Source of the DNA: Mimachlamys varia
Lineage: Eukaryota > Mollusca > Bivalvia > Pectinida > Pectinidae
Direction of reading: 5' to 3'
Assembly: GCA_947623455.1 (NCBI GenBank)
Contig: OX392532.1
Location: 31,594,792 to 31,658,791 of the forward strand
Length of the DNA stretch: 64,000 nt
Below the pieces are notes generated by a model. The model saw nothing but the letters and a program-made list of their open reading frames with translations. It was not told the DNA's origin and did no database searches. A program made the position numbers and the translations under genes. This document shows positions 45,345 to 58,000 of the stretch, piece after piece (within the stretch, counting starts at the first letter, position 1; every line of letters begins with the position of its first letter).

Positions 45345-45470
45345 ATGTCAGACAGGCCACACAAAATGTCAGACAGGCCACACAAAATGTCAGACAGGCC
45401 ACACAAAATGTCAGACAGGCCACACAAAATGTCAGACAGGCCACACAAAATGTCAGACAGGCCACACGAT
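45345..45470. repeat. 21-bp minisatellite, six exact-length units
   Basis: Six tandem copies of ATGTCAGACAGGCCACACAA plus A/G, virtually identical. The 21-bp period keeps one frame open (MSDRPHK repeated) and another open on the minus strand. No start context, splice signal or domain supports a gene. Confidence 0.92.
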
Positions 45471-46568
45471 AAGCCCCTCTCATGTAATGATGGGGTCATA
45501 AGCTATGGTTCCTGTAGTAGTAGGGATACAGGGCCATAAATATTACATCAAAGACTGACCACAGCTTTAAGACTGCGTAGCACAGTGCTAATGACTATAT
45601 AACTGACCACGTCACTGTATGGGGGTCTGTTTATTTTGTAAACAGAACCACATGCTGACCTGTATGTTGGAGTTCAATGTTAATTCACAGTAATTGACAC
45701 ATTTATGAACATAATTTTGAGTATATTTTTTTTTTTATATGTTGTAGAATATTTGTAAGTTATCAATTTTGCGAAAAAAATGAAAAACAAAAAAAAAGTT
45801 GTTTGCCCCATATCTATATCCTTAGATTAAGCTTGTTCCACATATCCCTTACTCCTTTTCACCCCACACCCCTTCTTTTAAATGTTCAAACATCTGCCTG
45901 TCTTATTACACTCCGTCTACTAGCTAAATTAAAGTTGGTCCTGTAGTAAGACTCCAGTGGTTTTACTCCTAATGGTAATCAGTGTTCCAGCTAGGATTTC
46001 AAAAGGGCAGGTCACTGACCCAAAAAAAGGGCATTTTTTCGCGTGATTTCAGATTTTTAGGGCATATTACACGTAACATACAATATAACTGTATAAAACA
46101 TGTTATATGTCAAATAAGTATTGCTATTCTTTTTGCAAGGTGATTATAATTACTGCATTAATTTGTGTTTACCTAATGGGCTCTATTAATGATGTATTGG
46201 CTTATTTGCCAATTAATTGAATATATTTTGGGCATCCAGTAAACCTATATGGGTTTGTTTTTTAAGTGATATATTACTAATCATCAAGTGACTCTCTATA
46301 TAATAAACTAGAATATGCTATATTATAAAATATGCTGTCCTTCTGCAGATTTGTCTTCATCTTCAATAATTATGTTTGTTAAGTCCATTCAGCCTCATTT
46401 CAAGATTGTCTTGACTTATATTGTATCAGTTAGTTAATTTGGATATCTTTTATAATCATTTCATCATTGTTTTCTTTCAGAATTCAGTAGTTTTGTCCAT
46501 GAGTTTGAATGGAATTTACAGACTAATAATGAATTAAAGAGAAACAAAAGTTTAACAATTAAATTTAA

Positions 46569-46574
46569 TTTATT
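46569..46574 (-). terminator. Possible poly(A) signal of the hAT transposase
   Basis: AATAAA on the minus strand about 600 nt after the stop. Other AT-rich candidates exist nearby. Confidence 0.3.
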
Positions 46575-47169
46575 AACAGTGTAACAATGGAAACAACAAT
46601 GTCATCACAACAATATTTTTATCAACTCTCTCTATTGCACTCTCTCAGACTCTGACCAATAAAAAGCACTTCTCTAGTCTCACTTTAACAACACACTTTC
46701 ACATAATCAATCTCACAGCTCACACCTTTCAGAATAAGTTAAATTACATTCAAACAAAATATGGCAGTTTAACATTGTAACAAATTCAAAATTGAAAGCT
46801 AATTACTAAAATAAAAAAACCTAATAACATTTAACTATAAAATGTTTTTTTAAATACAGACATAATCACAATGAATGTGCTTCCAGGACTTCAGTAACTC
46901 AGACAAATACTCAATGTTTCACTCAAACATACACACCATAAATTAAGTTAGTAAATCTATGAATGATTCTAATAGTAACAAAGTCAGACATTTTTGAAAA
47001 CACATTTTTCTCACTTTGAATTTATAATTACATCTCATAAATCCATATATTAAATCACTATCACAGGTCTTCATAAATAGAGATCTATATATTGTCTTTC
47101 ATCACATATAATTGTTTAAATTCATTATTGCATTGTCACAGTCAGGCAAACAAACTGTCAAAACAGACA

Positions 47170-50100
47170 CTAACAAAGACTAGCTTTGTTCAGGGCAATC
47201 ACAGTAGGCAACCTCCTATTCTTGGCACCAATCCATCTCCTGGTGACTGCTGGTAAAACCTCCTCAAACATGTCTGATGAACAATTCAGTTTCACGTTAA
47301 GCAGTAGGTTAAGTGTCCTCTGGTTCATCCTGTTGCGGTGGGCTGTCTTCATCAATTTGACCTGCGAGAATACTCTCTCAACCTCGGCTGTACTTAGAGG
47401 AATAACACAGGCCTTGGCAAACAGAGCCGAAATGTTCGGAAACATTGCCTTCAGTCCTAGGTCATTCTTGCCATGTAAGAGTTTGAGGCATGTCAGCATA
47501 TCACGGGAATTCTGTCTCTCAGTGATGAAGTTGATGAAGTCTGTCCATTCCACTACTAAGGACTCCTCCTCAAGGCTGTAGTGGTTTGCCAGATGCTCCA
47601 TCTCGGATACTCCATAGAAACAACCAGCAGACTCAATTGATGAAGTGTCCAGAATGGCAAGGTTGTCCATGATCTCAGTGTCCTGGAACCGGTTCTGGAT
47701 GTTTTTGATGAGGGTCGTGATGAAGGGCTCCCTGACCTGGTTCCTGAAACTGTCTCTGGCCTTGGTGTCCGGAGTATCCACTCCACAATCCTGCAAGATG
47801 ATGTCAAGTTTTCTTAACCATGGTCCATCATCTTTCCCCCTCATCTCAAGACTCTTCAGTGTCTTCTGAACAACAGCCCCAACCATCCCCATGTTCACTG
47901 CTTGCTTCTGGAAAAACAGGGAAAGGCTTGCAACGTGTGGCAAAACATCAGCAAGGAAGAAGATGGTCTGAACAACTGCAGGGTCTTTCATTAGTTTCAA
48001 GATACCATTTCCAACCGCATCAGAAGAGATGGTGTTCTGCTCTAGGTCTGTTATGAGGCTTTTGAAGCTCCTTACAACAGATGTCACAGCTTTGGAGTGG
48101 CTCAGCCATCGGTGGTGTTTAGCTTGCTGCACACATAGTGTTGGCTCTCCAAAGGCTTTCTGGACTTCTTTCAGTGTGGCAGTGTGGACAGTGCTGTATT
48201 TGTAGTACTTGTGCAGTCTGTCCAGACAGTCATCCACTTTGTTGGCTACCTTGACCTCTTTAAAACTGTCTCTACAGGCCAGGGCTAATCTATGGTCCCT
48301 GCAATGGTTAGTAACCAAACCTGGGCTGATGTCTTTCAGTTTTTTCCCAACTCCATTGTGCTTTCCTGTAAAGACCGCAGCTCCATCCGAGGCAAACCCT
48401 GCCATCTTCTGTGAGTCCAAGGCCAGGCTAGTTATCTCCTCCTGGATGGTATCAACAATGGTAGTTGCCTTTCCATCTTTGATGAAGGGGTCGCAAAGAA
48501 ATGCTGATGATACGTCTCCATCGGGGGTGATGTACTGGCAGCACATAGCCATGTGTTTGTGAGACACGATGTCGCAAACCTCATCTACCATCAGACCGTA
48601 GCAGGGGCTTCGTCTAATATCGGTTAGGATGATTTTCTGTACCTCTTCACTCAGACAGGATAACAGCTCCTGTACAATGTCCCAACTAGTGTATGAAGCA
48701 TTCTTGGCCAGTCTAAGGTGCTGTAAAGTTGGAGACCCCACATCAATACACATGTCGACCATAGATGAAAACAGGTCTAGGGATAGGTTGTTCTGCACGA
48801 TGTAAAATAGAACTTTCAGGGCATCCCTAACAGCCTTCTCAGTGGACGTAGACACAGAGGTTGCTTGTGCTTCTCCGGCTAACCTGGCATCTTCCTTGGC
48901 TAATGATGACTTATGCTGTAAGCTTTTCTCATGGTCCTTCACTTTGTCGAGACGAAGGGTGCGACATCCATCATCGGTCCATACAGAGGAGGAGGAGGAG
49001 CGCTGCTTGATACAGAGACGACATACCATAACCACATAAGTCTCTTCATCTGTACAGACTGTTTTGTTCATCAACCATGGTCTGTCAACTGTCCATTCCG
49101 ATCTGAATCCTAAACAATGCCCAGATGTATGCCTCTTCCTTGGTGTAGTAGCGTCTTGGTCTGGTGTATCCTCTAGGCGGCGCTTACAGGCAGGTGTTCT
49201 GACTGGGGATGCTACTGGTGTATGTAACTCTGTCAAAAACGGTGAGTCAGGAAGTGGTCGGGCATCATCTGATAATTCAGGCAATGGTGTAGCCATGCGG
49301 GATAATTCGGGCAATGGTGTAGCCGGGCAGGATATTTCGGGCAATGGTGTAGCCGGGCGGGACATGTTGGGCAATGGTGATCCTGGACAGGACATATCAG
49401 CATCTGACTCATCATCTGTGTTTGGAGCAGAATTAGTGCTTCTACAAGAGAAAAAAAATAAAATTATATTTAAATTAACATCAATTAAGTGGGGCAAGGG
49501 TAATTGTTTTTTATCCTTATTATGCATGTTCCTGCAATTTAAAAAAACATAGAGTTTACAGACAATTACTCAATGTTTTCTGAAATGCATGAAACATACC
49601 GGGTAAACAAAAAGAAATTGTATAATTAAAGAAATATTACCCTTTTGACTATTTTTCATACATTATTTTGCCAAGTTAAACGTGTATTGAATTAGAACAA
49701 CATCAAATTTATACAAAAATTATTTTTTGAAATTAAGAATATTATGAATAGGTCCCTTCAAAATTTCACATGCTTATGTTGACACCGTTAGGTTTCCACA
49801 TGTCAAATCTATGAAGTGAATAGATACCAGGCTTCAGTCAAACCATGACTCAATTTTGAATAATTTCTTATTTTTTTTTCCATTGTAGAAACTTGTAGTA
49901 ATTAAACAATCTTAAGGAAGCATAAAGTTTACAGTGTTCAAACCATAGTGGCTGTTAATTACAGTACTAAATGCTTCCTGAAGGTTGAATAAAATGAAAT
50001 TTGTGAGATCAAAGTAATTCTTGATTAAATTGGCATTTGATGGCTAAAATAAGCCTGTATATTTTTCGAACTATACAGATGAAATCATTATAAATGTCCA

Positions 50101-50654
50101 ATGAGTCATAAATTCATTATCAAATAGACAATTAATATAAATTTTATATCGTCTATTTCAATAAAATGAAATGAAAATACGACAAATTCTTTACGAATTA
50201 TATTCAACAGATATCTTATAAATATTCCTATATAAAAACAATTATTTGATGGCTAAAACAAATTGGTGTATTTTTGATAAAAACGTCGTGCTTGGATTTG
50301 TATAAGCCGTATCATGCCCTACAAAAATAGACCATTTTCTTAAGATATAACGCATTAAACCATAATTATTCATGTGAAAAATGTTTCCGATATCATAATT
50401 TGTCATTAATCTTCTATATATATCGAAACGTGAAAGCTAAAACTTGTTATTTCGTAAATCAAATTACACCCTGCACATCAAAGGAAAGCCGACAGACGAA
50501 AATAACTTGCCGATTGTAAGTCATCGGCGATACATATCAGTCAATATTTATAACAAACAATAAGCAAAATCACGTACCTGAACATAGACAAAATGTTGTG
50601 GCATTTCTTTGCCGATTTGCTAAGTTGCTGGATACGTCTTTGACGAGAAGGCAT
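47170..50654 (-). CDS. hAT transposase (ZNF862/KIAA1586-like), two exons
   Basis: Exon 1 is 50578-50654 (ATG at 50654-50652, MPSRQRRIQQLSKSAKKCHN..., donor GTACGT); exon 2 is 47170-49441 (acceptor TTTTTTTCTCTTGTAG). Joined: 2349 nt, 782 aa, no internal stop. A proline-rich N-terminal tandem repeat of about ten residues (ATPLPELSRP-like) lies at about residues 45-85, then a C2H2-type zinc finger (C166, C169, H196, H202; BED/TTF-like DNA binding). The RNase H-fold catalytic core has candidate acidic residues D312 (MVDEV), D378 (FASDGA) and E714 (AEVERVFS). A hAT C-terminal dimerisation region spans about 690-750 (IPLSTAEVERVF, RNRMNQRTLNLLLNVKLN). An alternative start at 49527 inside the intron would give 785 codons, but the strong acceptor and matching phase favour splicing. 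The flanking transposon ends show it is a transposase, not a domesticated host gene. Function as an active enzyme is inferred only from integrity. Confidence 0.9.
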
Positions 50655-50823
50655 GATAATTTTCTTGTTTATGGCTTGTTTATTGTATGGCGGAAGTCGA
50701 ATGCATAGGCGGTATGCGCGAGCAGATAGGAAGCGGGAAGTTACATAAATTTAGAAACGTCGGAATGGAAGTTCGGAGCTGAACTCACGACGAAGAAAAA
50801 TTGCTATGGGGCGCGTGGAAAAG

Positions 50824-50906
50824 GGCAGGGCGTCAGAAAAAAGGGCAGGGCGTGAGAAAAAAGGGCAGGGCGCATTTTTAATTTTCATATTAAGGGCAGG
50901 GCGCCG
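50824..50906. repeat. Subterminal GGGCAGGGCG motif cluster of the hAT element
   Basis: Four copies of AAGGGCAGGGCG within about 85 bp, followed by CGCGCCCTGC near the terminus. Such clustered subterminal motifs are where hAT transposases bind in studied elements; the role here is inferred. Confidence 0.65.
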
Positions 50907-51125
50907 CGCCCTGCTAACCCGACCTAGCTGGACCACTGGTAATTATATAATTGATTGTTGAATTTGACAGTGAAAGTGTACCACACTTTATATTCTAGCA
51001 GTACAATACATAGTTATCACATATTGACCCTAATTAAATGATAAATAAAGGTTAAGGTCTCATGGATGATGTCATATTTAAAACGAACTCACCCAATTGT
51101 ATTAATCATCCTGGTTATCAGTGTG

Positions 51126-51202
51126 TATAAATACTGGGTTTGTGTCCAGTGGTTTAGTATGTAACTATAATACACAGCAGTAGCTATCTACTTTACCTAC
51201 AG
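51126..51202 (+). promoter_or_regulatory. PPP4C: Possible PPP4C core promoter and 5' UTR exon
   Basis: TATAAATA at 51126-51133 is followed about 70 nt later by a donor-like CTACAG/GTTAGT at 51202/51203. The coding exon is preceded by an acceptor TTTTCCAG at 52050, so a 5' UTR exon must lie upstream, and this is the best candidate I see. It lies 188 bp from the hAT transposon end. Transcript start not verifiable here. Confidence 0.35.
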
Positions 51203-52074
51203 GTTAGTGATCATCCATTCTCCATACACGTGTTGATGATGTAAATGAAAAGTCTTAAATAATTTAACACTTATTGTCTCGACTTTGTGAGTTGGTGATT
51301 GACGAACTACATTGTATCTACATGTACATGTATATGTAGTTATCCCATTTCTGTGTGTCTTAAAAATGTGTATGACCATATAGACACATAAGTGTTTTAA
51401 TGTAAACAATGATATAGTCATCATATATTTTTAAACTTTGAAAACATTTTCTTGTCATGAATGCAGGATTTCAATTTCACCAGAGAATATAAGCCATACT
51501 ATAGGTATACATATGCATGTACATGTCTAATGTTGGTTCTTATCATGCACTACGTACAGTATGAAAGATGAAAGCAGATTGTGAAAGAAATTTATACACT
51601 GAAAATATAATACAATGTACAAATAATACAGGTAATATATATAGAGAGAGCTTTGTAATATTAAATAAAAAGATGCACTTCTCTGTTTGTGACCATACAT
51701 GTATATACTATAACTTCACAAGTTCCGTACTGTATTAGGGTATAAAGACTACAAAAATGTAGGTCAATATCTAGTACGTACAATGTACTAGCAAGACTGC
51801 GGTATATATATACATGTACATGTCGATACTGCACTGTCTGTAACAAATGGCACAGGATTGTCATTTATGTTTTGATGTTCTTTTTGATGACTTTAAAGAC
51901 TTGCTGAAGTTTACAGTAGTTAATTTGAAAATTCACCATAAAATGGGAATTATTGTAAAGGATTCTGTGAAAGCTTAATTAAGTTATTCATATTTATAAG
52001 TGTTGTGCTGCTGTAATTTTGTTCACATTGATTTTTCTTTGCTTTTCCAGGTATTGCAATATCAAAGTTCTAGT

Positions 52075-55000
52075 ATGAGTGAACTCAGCGACTTGGATAG
52101 GTAAATATACTAATAAATGAAGGGCCTTTGTTCTGTGGTATACTTTACAGTGTTAAAACCTTGAACTCTAAAGGACTATATTCAACAAATGTGTATTCAT
52201 ATATTTATACATATTTGCTAGGAAACTGAAGGTGTACTGATGCATATTTTGACATGTATAAAATTTACTGCAAGTTATTATCTTACATCCAATGACATGA
52301 TTATTGAACTTCTACGAGACTACTGTTATTATTCCTGGTCTATATTTAGATGTCCCACGTTTTATCTATGAGTCATTTAAATGTGTACAGGCCAAACCTA
52401 GGTCCACTGACCTACATATCCTGACTGTTATCCTATATCTTTGTTACCTATACATACATACGTTGTTCATACGTAGTGTTTAGGTTATTTATCCTATCCC
52501 AGTTGAGGTGTACATATTTATCGTGCAATTTCTTACAAAGTTTTTAATGGATTAAATATTATTATACATGATTATATAATCATGTAAATGTTACTACCCA
52601 TACTAAATCTACATTAAACGTTTTCCAATGCAACACTAAAATAAATTCTTTCAATATATATTTTGATTGTGTATATCGAGGTAGCATGTATATATATCAT
52701 TTAATAAATATTTTAGGCACATGTCATAAAAAGAGGGGAGGGGCATGTGGGACATATCCTGTTGCAATGTTCTCAAATTTAATGATATTTTATTATCTAT
52801 CCTTATGTAATTAGCAGTGTTTTTGCTATCTTGATTTTACAGCAACCTGTGTCTTACCGGTATCTTATTGGTAAAATTTAGTAGGATTTTCAGATAAATT
52901 GGGAAAATATTATAGAATTTTGCTTCATTTTGGGAAAATAACACAAATTTTGACTGGGGGAAACAGCCTTATATCGACTGTAAAACTGGACAAAAAAAAT
53001 CACTTATTAGGGACAACTAAATTCTATTCTCAAAATTAAATAAGATTTTAACATTTTATTAAAACATAAGAAAAAATAATTAAAATAGCCTGTTGTTATG
53101 AATCAAATGCAAAATTCTTATGATACAGATGCCTGTTTATAAAGAACCTAGATGGCTTTGTTTTCATTCATTTTATTTTTGAAGTCTGGAGTTATTTTAT
53201 TGTAGCATGTGAATAATCTTGACTGTTGTTTTTTTTTTCAGGCAAATAGAGCAGCTACGACGATGTGAGATCATCAAGGAGAGTGAAGTGAAGTCACTAT
53301 GTGCTAAAGCCAGGGAGATCCTGGTGGAGGAGAGCAATGTACAGAGGGTAGACTCCCCAGTCACAGTAAGTCCTTATTCCGAGAATTATTACAGAAGCAG
53401 AACTCTGAAATATCACTGCATTCCATAATACAATTAAAAGATTTAACGGTGATTAGGGCAAAACCAAAGTTTTCAAAATCATTGGTCATTAGTAAATTCT
53501 GATTTTGGGGAAATGGATTTGATTTCCAGGAGTTAGGATATGTACCTGCCCAAAAATTTCATATGCTGTAATTTCTAGCATATTGTCCATTAGTTATACA
53601 TATTAAAATGAAAATTTCAAGGCTACATGATGAAGCGGGGTTTGTGATGAAGTGGGCTATGTAATGAAAAGTTTTCCAAAAACTATGAGAAGTACAAGCT
53701 GTTTTGTCTGTCAAATTCTTAACTGTATATACTGTACATCTCAAATATAAGCAAAACCACATAAAAAATAATACAAATTCTCAATAATTTGCTTTAGATA
53801 TATTTTAGTAAAACAATAAAACATTTTGCAGTAGTGTTTGTAAAGTAGGTAACTTAAAAAAAAATTGTTGTAAAAAGTTAAATGTTTTGTTTTAAATATT
53901 TCAGGTATGTGGCAATATTTATAAAAAGAATTAATGTTCTGTTTTGAATATTTCGGGTATGTGGTGATATTTATAAAAAGAATTAATGTTTTGTTTTAAA
54001 TATTTCAGGTATGTGGCGATATTCACGGTCAGTTTTACGATCTCAATGAGTTATTCAAAGTGGGAGGAGATGTCCCCGACACAAACTACCTGTTTATGGG
54101 TGACTTTGTGGACAGGGGTTTCTACAGTGTCGAGACTTTTCTTTTACTTCTAGCATTAAAGGTAAGCTCTGGTCTGAAAATGACCTTCATAATTTTCTTT
54201 GGCTATTAAATTCATGATTTTTGAAATAATTGTTATGATCGTATTTGGAATTTATATACATGTACATTCACACCTGAAATTTCAAAATAAACTATTCGAA
54301 CATTTGAATTGGAAGAGTTCAAATTTGTCTTTAGGTGTGAATGAGTTAAAATAAAATACAATTTTATAATAAGAAGTAAATCACTATATTAATCCTTGTA
54401 TTTAACATAACATTGTTATATAACTCTTTATTTTAGGTTCGTTATCCAGACCGAATAACTTTGATCCGTGGTAATCACGAGAGTCGACAAATCACACAAG
54501 TGTATGGGTTTTACGATGAATGTTTACGGAAATATGGCTCAATCACTGTGTGGAGATACTGTACAGAGATCTTCGATTACCTTAGCTTATCTGCAATCAT
54601 AGATGGAAAGGTAAGTGGCCTGTGGGATTAGATTGTATTGATGAGGGTTTCAGGGTAAGGTTGTTTAGACTCGGTTTAACTTAATGTTAACTTTGTAAAT
54701 GTTATTTTTGAAAAATATGATCCGTAAATTTACATGAAATTTTACACATCTTCTGTTCAGATGATAAGTTATCATAAGAAAAAACATTAACATGTAAGGG
54801 CTCTTTAAATAAAATATCTTTCCCACCCAGAGATGCCAGGTTGTGTTCAGGCGTACCACCAACACAAATTTATCTATAATTTACACCGAAGGAATATAGG
54901 CAAAACCATACCAAAGACAGAAGAGATTTATTTTGGAGTCCCCGAGTCAAGGAGGTTTTAAACTGGAATAACCGTAAACAAACTATAAAATCCTGATGTT

Positions 55001-58000
55001 GATGCTCCGACTTTCTGTGATTCAATTATATTCCTACTACAATAAAAATAATAACTTCACAACTTTATTGATGTGGAATCTGTTCTGGTCGGTTTCATTA
55101 AAGGACCAGAGTTTTCAAATTAAAAAAAGATGTTCCTGTATGTGAATTAATTGTAACACTAAGATGATCTGTGAGAATTAATTGTAATACTAAGATGATC
55201 TGTGAGAATGAATTGTAACACTAAGATGATCTGTGAGAATTAATTGTAACATTAAGATGATCTGCGTTCATTCCAGATATTCTGTGTACACGGTGGGTTG
55301 TCACCTTCTATCCAGACCCTTGACCAAATTCGGTCAATAGACAGGAAGCAAGAAGTTCCCCACGATGGGCCGATGTGTGACTTACTATGGTCGGATCCTG
55401 AAGGTATGTAGACTGAAGGCTGCTCATCTGATCTACACAGCTTTAAAGATACAATGTACAATACGCTGAATGGTAAAAGCAGAATTAGTTGTCTTTACTT
55501 AGAATATATTTTATATCTTCTGTTCTATTAACATTACCAACATGAGGAAATGTTCCAAAATATGGTTGTCTTCACATTTTCTTCATTCTTCTGTTTTGTT
55601 TTTCTCAATGTATGGATCAGCACCCACCGCATTCATGTATTACTGTTGATTGTCTCGTAAATGGTTAGGCACAGTTACTGTAGAAGTTCTTTGTCACATG
55701 TGAAATATCAGCCAACAATAAGCTTCACTCAATTCCAACATAATGACAGATTGATATACATGCATGGTAATTTCCTGCGTATTACCCGCACCAGAGTATA
55801 GCCCGCGGGAAGTAAATTAGGGTATTTTTGAGGCTTTTGTAAAATAAATTCCAGATAACCCGAACTGGCAGATTGTGATCAATTATTTTGAATGCTGGAA
55901 ATCAGAGACATATGATGGAAATATTGTGTTTATTTTGTAAATATTTATGTTTATGTGTATAACTAAAGCTCTATATTAACTTATCAATGATATATTTTGT
56001 TTACAAATATGTAGATTGACATGTTGATAAAAGTGGAAACATTTAACAACGTATTGCCAGCATTATTTAATAATTTGGTTTTAAACAATACAGATAGTCT
56101 GCACCGGTAGATAGCCCCCAATAGGGATCTTCTGATGTAAAAAAATGTATAGCCTGCGGGCAATACGCAGGAAATTACAATACACATGCATATAAAGTAA
56201 CTTTTCAACATCAAAAAATGACAATGTATTAAATGCTGATCAATAGTCAAGTTTCCGTCCTTGAATATTAATCAAACGTAAAATAATATCAAACCAAACC
56301 AGACCTCGTAAAAGTTTTAAATATTAAGTACAGGAATGTTTTGACATTTTACATTCCCATTATACATTGTATTATACAAAAAATATTTATTGGTATCAAA
56401 TTAGCACATGTACTAATGCCTTTGCTTTTTGACCCGACAGATATGCAGGGCTGGGGAGTGAGTCCCAGAGGGGCTGGATACCTGTTTGGATCAGATGTTG
56501 TAGCACAATTCAACGCCGCCAATGACATTGACCTTATATGCCGGGCACATCAGTTAGTCATGGAAGGCTATAAATGGCACTTCAATGAAACAGTTCTAAC
56601 AGTATGGTCAGCGCCTAATTATTGTTATAGGTGAGTGTCAGTAATCTCGGATAAACCAATTGTGATGATAATAATATATCTCTAATTTTTCTCAAAACAG
56701 TTCACCTTGGTTATGGTGTATGGTTAGATTTCTATCAAAGTTTTGAGATTGTTATTTTGTATATAATTTGTTCTGTTTCAAAGTTTAAACACAATATACA
56801 TTCATATATGTGTAGTAGGCATTATGAGGCGTTACAATTTACAACATGGTCATTTCCACATCCTACCTTACTGTAAACCGATTTATTTTTCGTGGGACTT
56901 AATTTTGTGTTTTTAATAAAATTACTAGTTTGCGGCGATTTTATTTCAAGATAAATACAGTCATAAATCCTATGTACAGGACAGTAAAGTATTCCTACAG
57001 TTGGCATACCTCTGATTGAAACTATTTTGCGGGCATCAATTTTTCCAAATTAAAAAAAAATGAAATACGCAAAATGAATTGCACACAAAAATAAGTTACT
57101 TTACAGTATATCAATACAGAACTTTGATTTCAGTTTAAAGGTTGATATATTAAAAAGATAAGGAAATTGCTATCTTATAAAAAGATAAGGAAATATCTTA
57201 ATAACATTTCAGATGCTATGATCTGTTAGCACCATCAGCATTTTAGATAACACTGAAAGAAGATATACATGTATATAGAACAAATATGGTCATAAAGGTA
57301 ACATATAGCCATTTTCAGGTGGATATATGGATTGGGCTGAGATATCGCCCATCCACATAGAGTATTATCATATATGATGAACAATTTTGTAATAATAGGC
57401 TATCACTAAGTAATGTATAACTTCCTTTTGGTCCTTTAAATATTTTATTTAGTAATAATGCTTTGACTTTTTCAGATGTGGTAATGTAGCAGCAATATTA
57501 GAATTAGACGAACACTTACAGCGAGATTTCACAATATTTGAGGCAGCACCACAAGTAAGTACAACAGTGGTTAAGAGAAGCAATTTCCTTTTTTAAAGTG
57601 ATTAAAATCATCTATAATTATAAATAAATACCCACTGATAATTTAATTTTGATGTTAGAAATTTATAAGACAGGAAACTTCGATCATTATAGAGTTTTGA
57701 CTAGTAGGCACTGATAATAACAAAAATGTGGATGCTGGTGGTCTACACGAAAAGCTAACATTATAATGTGAGAACCACATAGAAATTAATTGTTAGTGGT
57801 GAAGAGTGCCTCTTCGTCTAGTCCGCCAGTCCCAGCTCACCAATAGTTTACCCAAGTTTGAATAATGGTGTAATAATTGCTGTTTCCTGCAAGTTGCGAT
57901 GGGACTATTTTAATTGATGTTACATTGTTGTTTGAATATATTTTATTATTTTTTTAGGAATCAAGGGGAATTCCATCCAAGAAGCCACAACCAGACTACT

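Larger units (their letters stand above)
45980..50938 (-). mobile_element. Complete autonomous hAT-superfamily transposon
   Basis: 4959 bp bounded by inverted ends CAGTGTTCCAGCTAGG (left) and, read inward from the right, CAGTGGTCCAGCTAGG (15 of 16 identical). A direct repeat GTAAT flanks it (45975-45979, 50939-50943). Subterminal GGGCAGGGCG motifs are clustered at the right end (50824-50906), with shorter GGGCA motifs at the left (46004-46070). It encodes one two-exon transposase on the minus strand. CAGTG ends and the transposase family place it in hAT; the 5-bp duplication (not 8 bp) suggests the hAT5-type subgroup, which I recall from repeat literature. Confidence 0.88.

Noticed and set aside
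45345..45470. CRISPR-like array of short repeats
   Set aside because: The 21-bp units are directly contiguous with no spacers, and the window is clearly a eukaryotic genome.
49064..49552. Plus-strand ORF of 162 codons
   Set aside because: Antisense shadow of the hAT transposase N-terminal repeat region.
47170..50654. Domesticated host zinc-finger gene
   Set aside because: Matching terminal inverted repeats and a target duplication enclose the gene, so it is still a transposon.
45972..50946. 8-bp target duplication for the hAT element
   Set aside because: The flanking 8-mers (ATGGTAAT, GTAATTAT) do not match as direct repeats; only the 5-bp GTAAT is exact.
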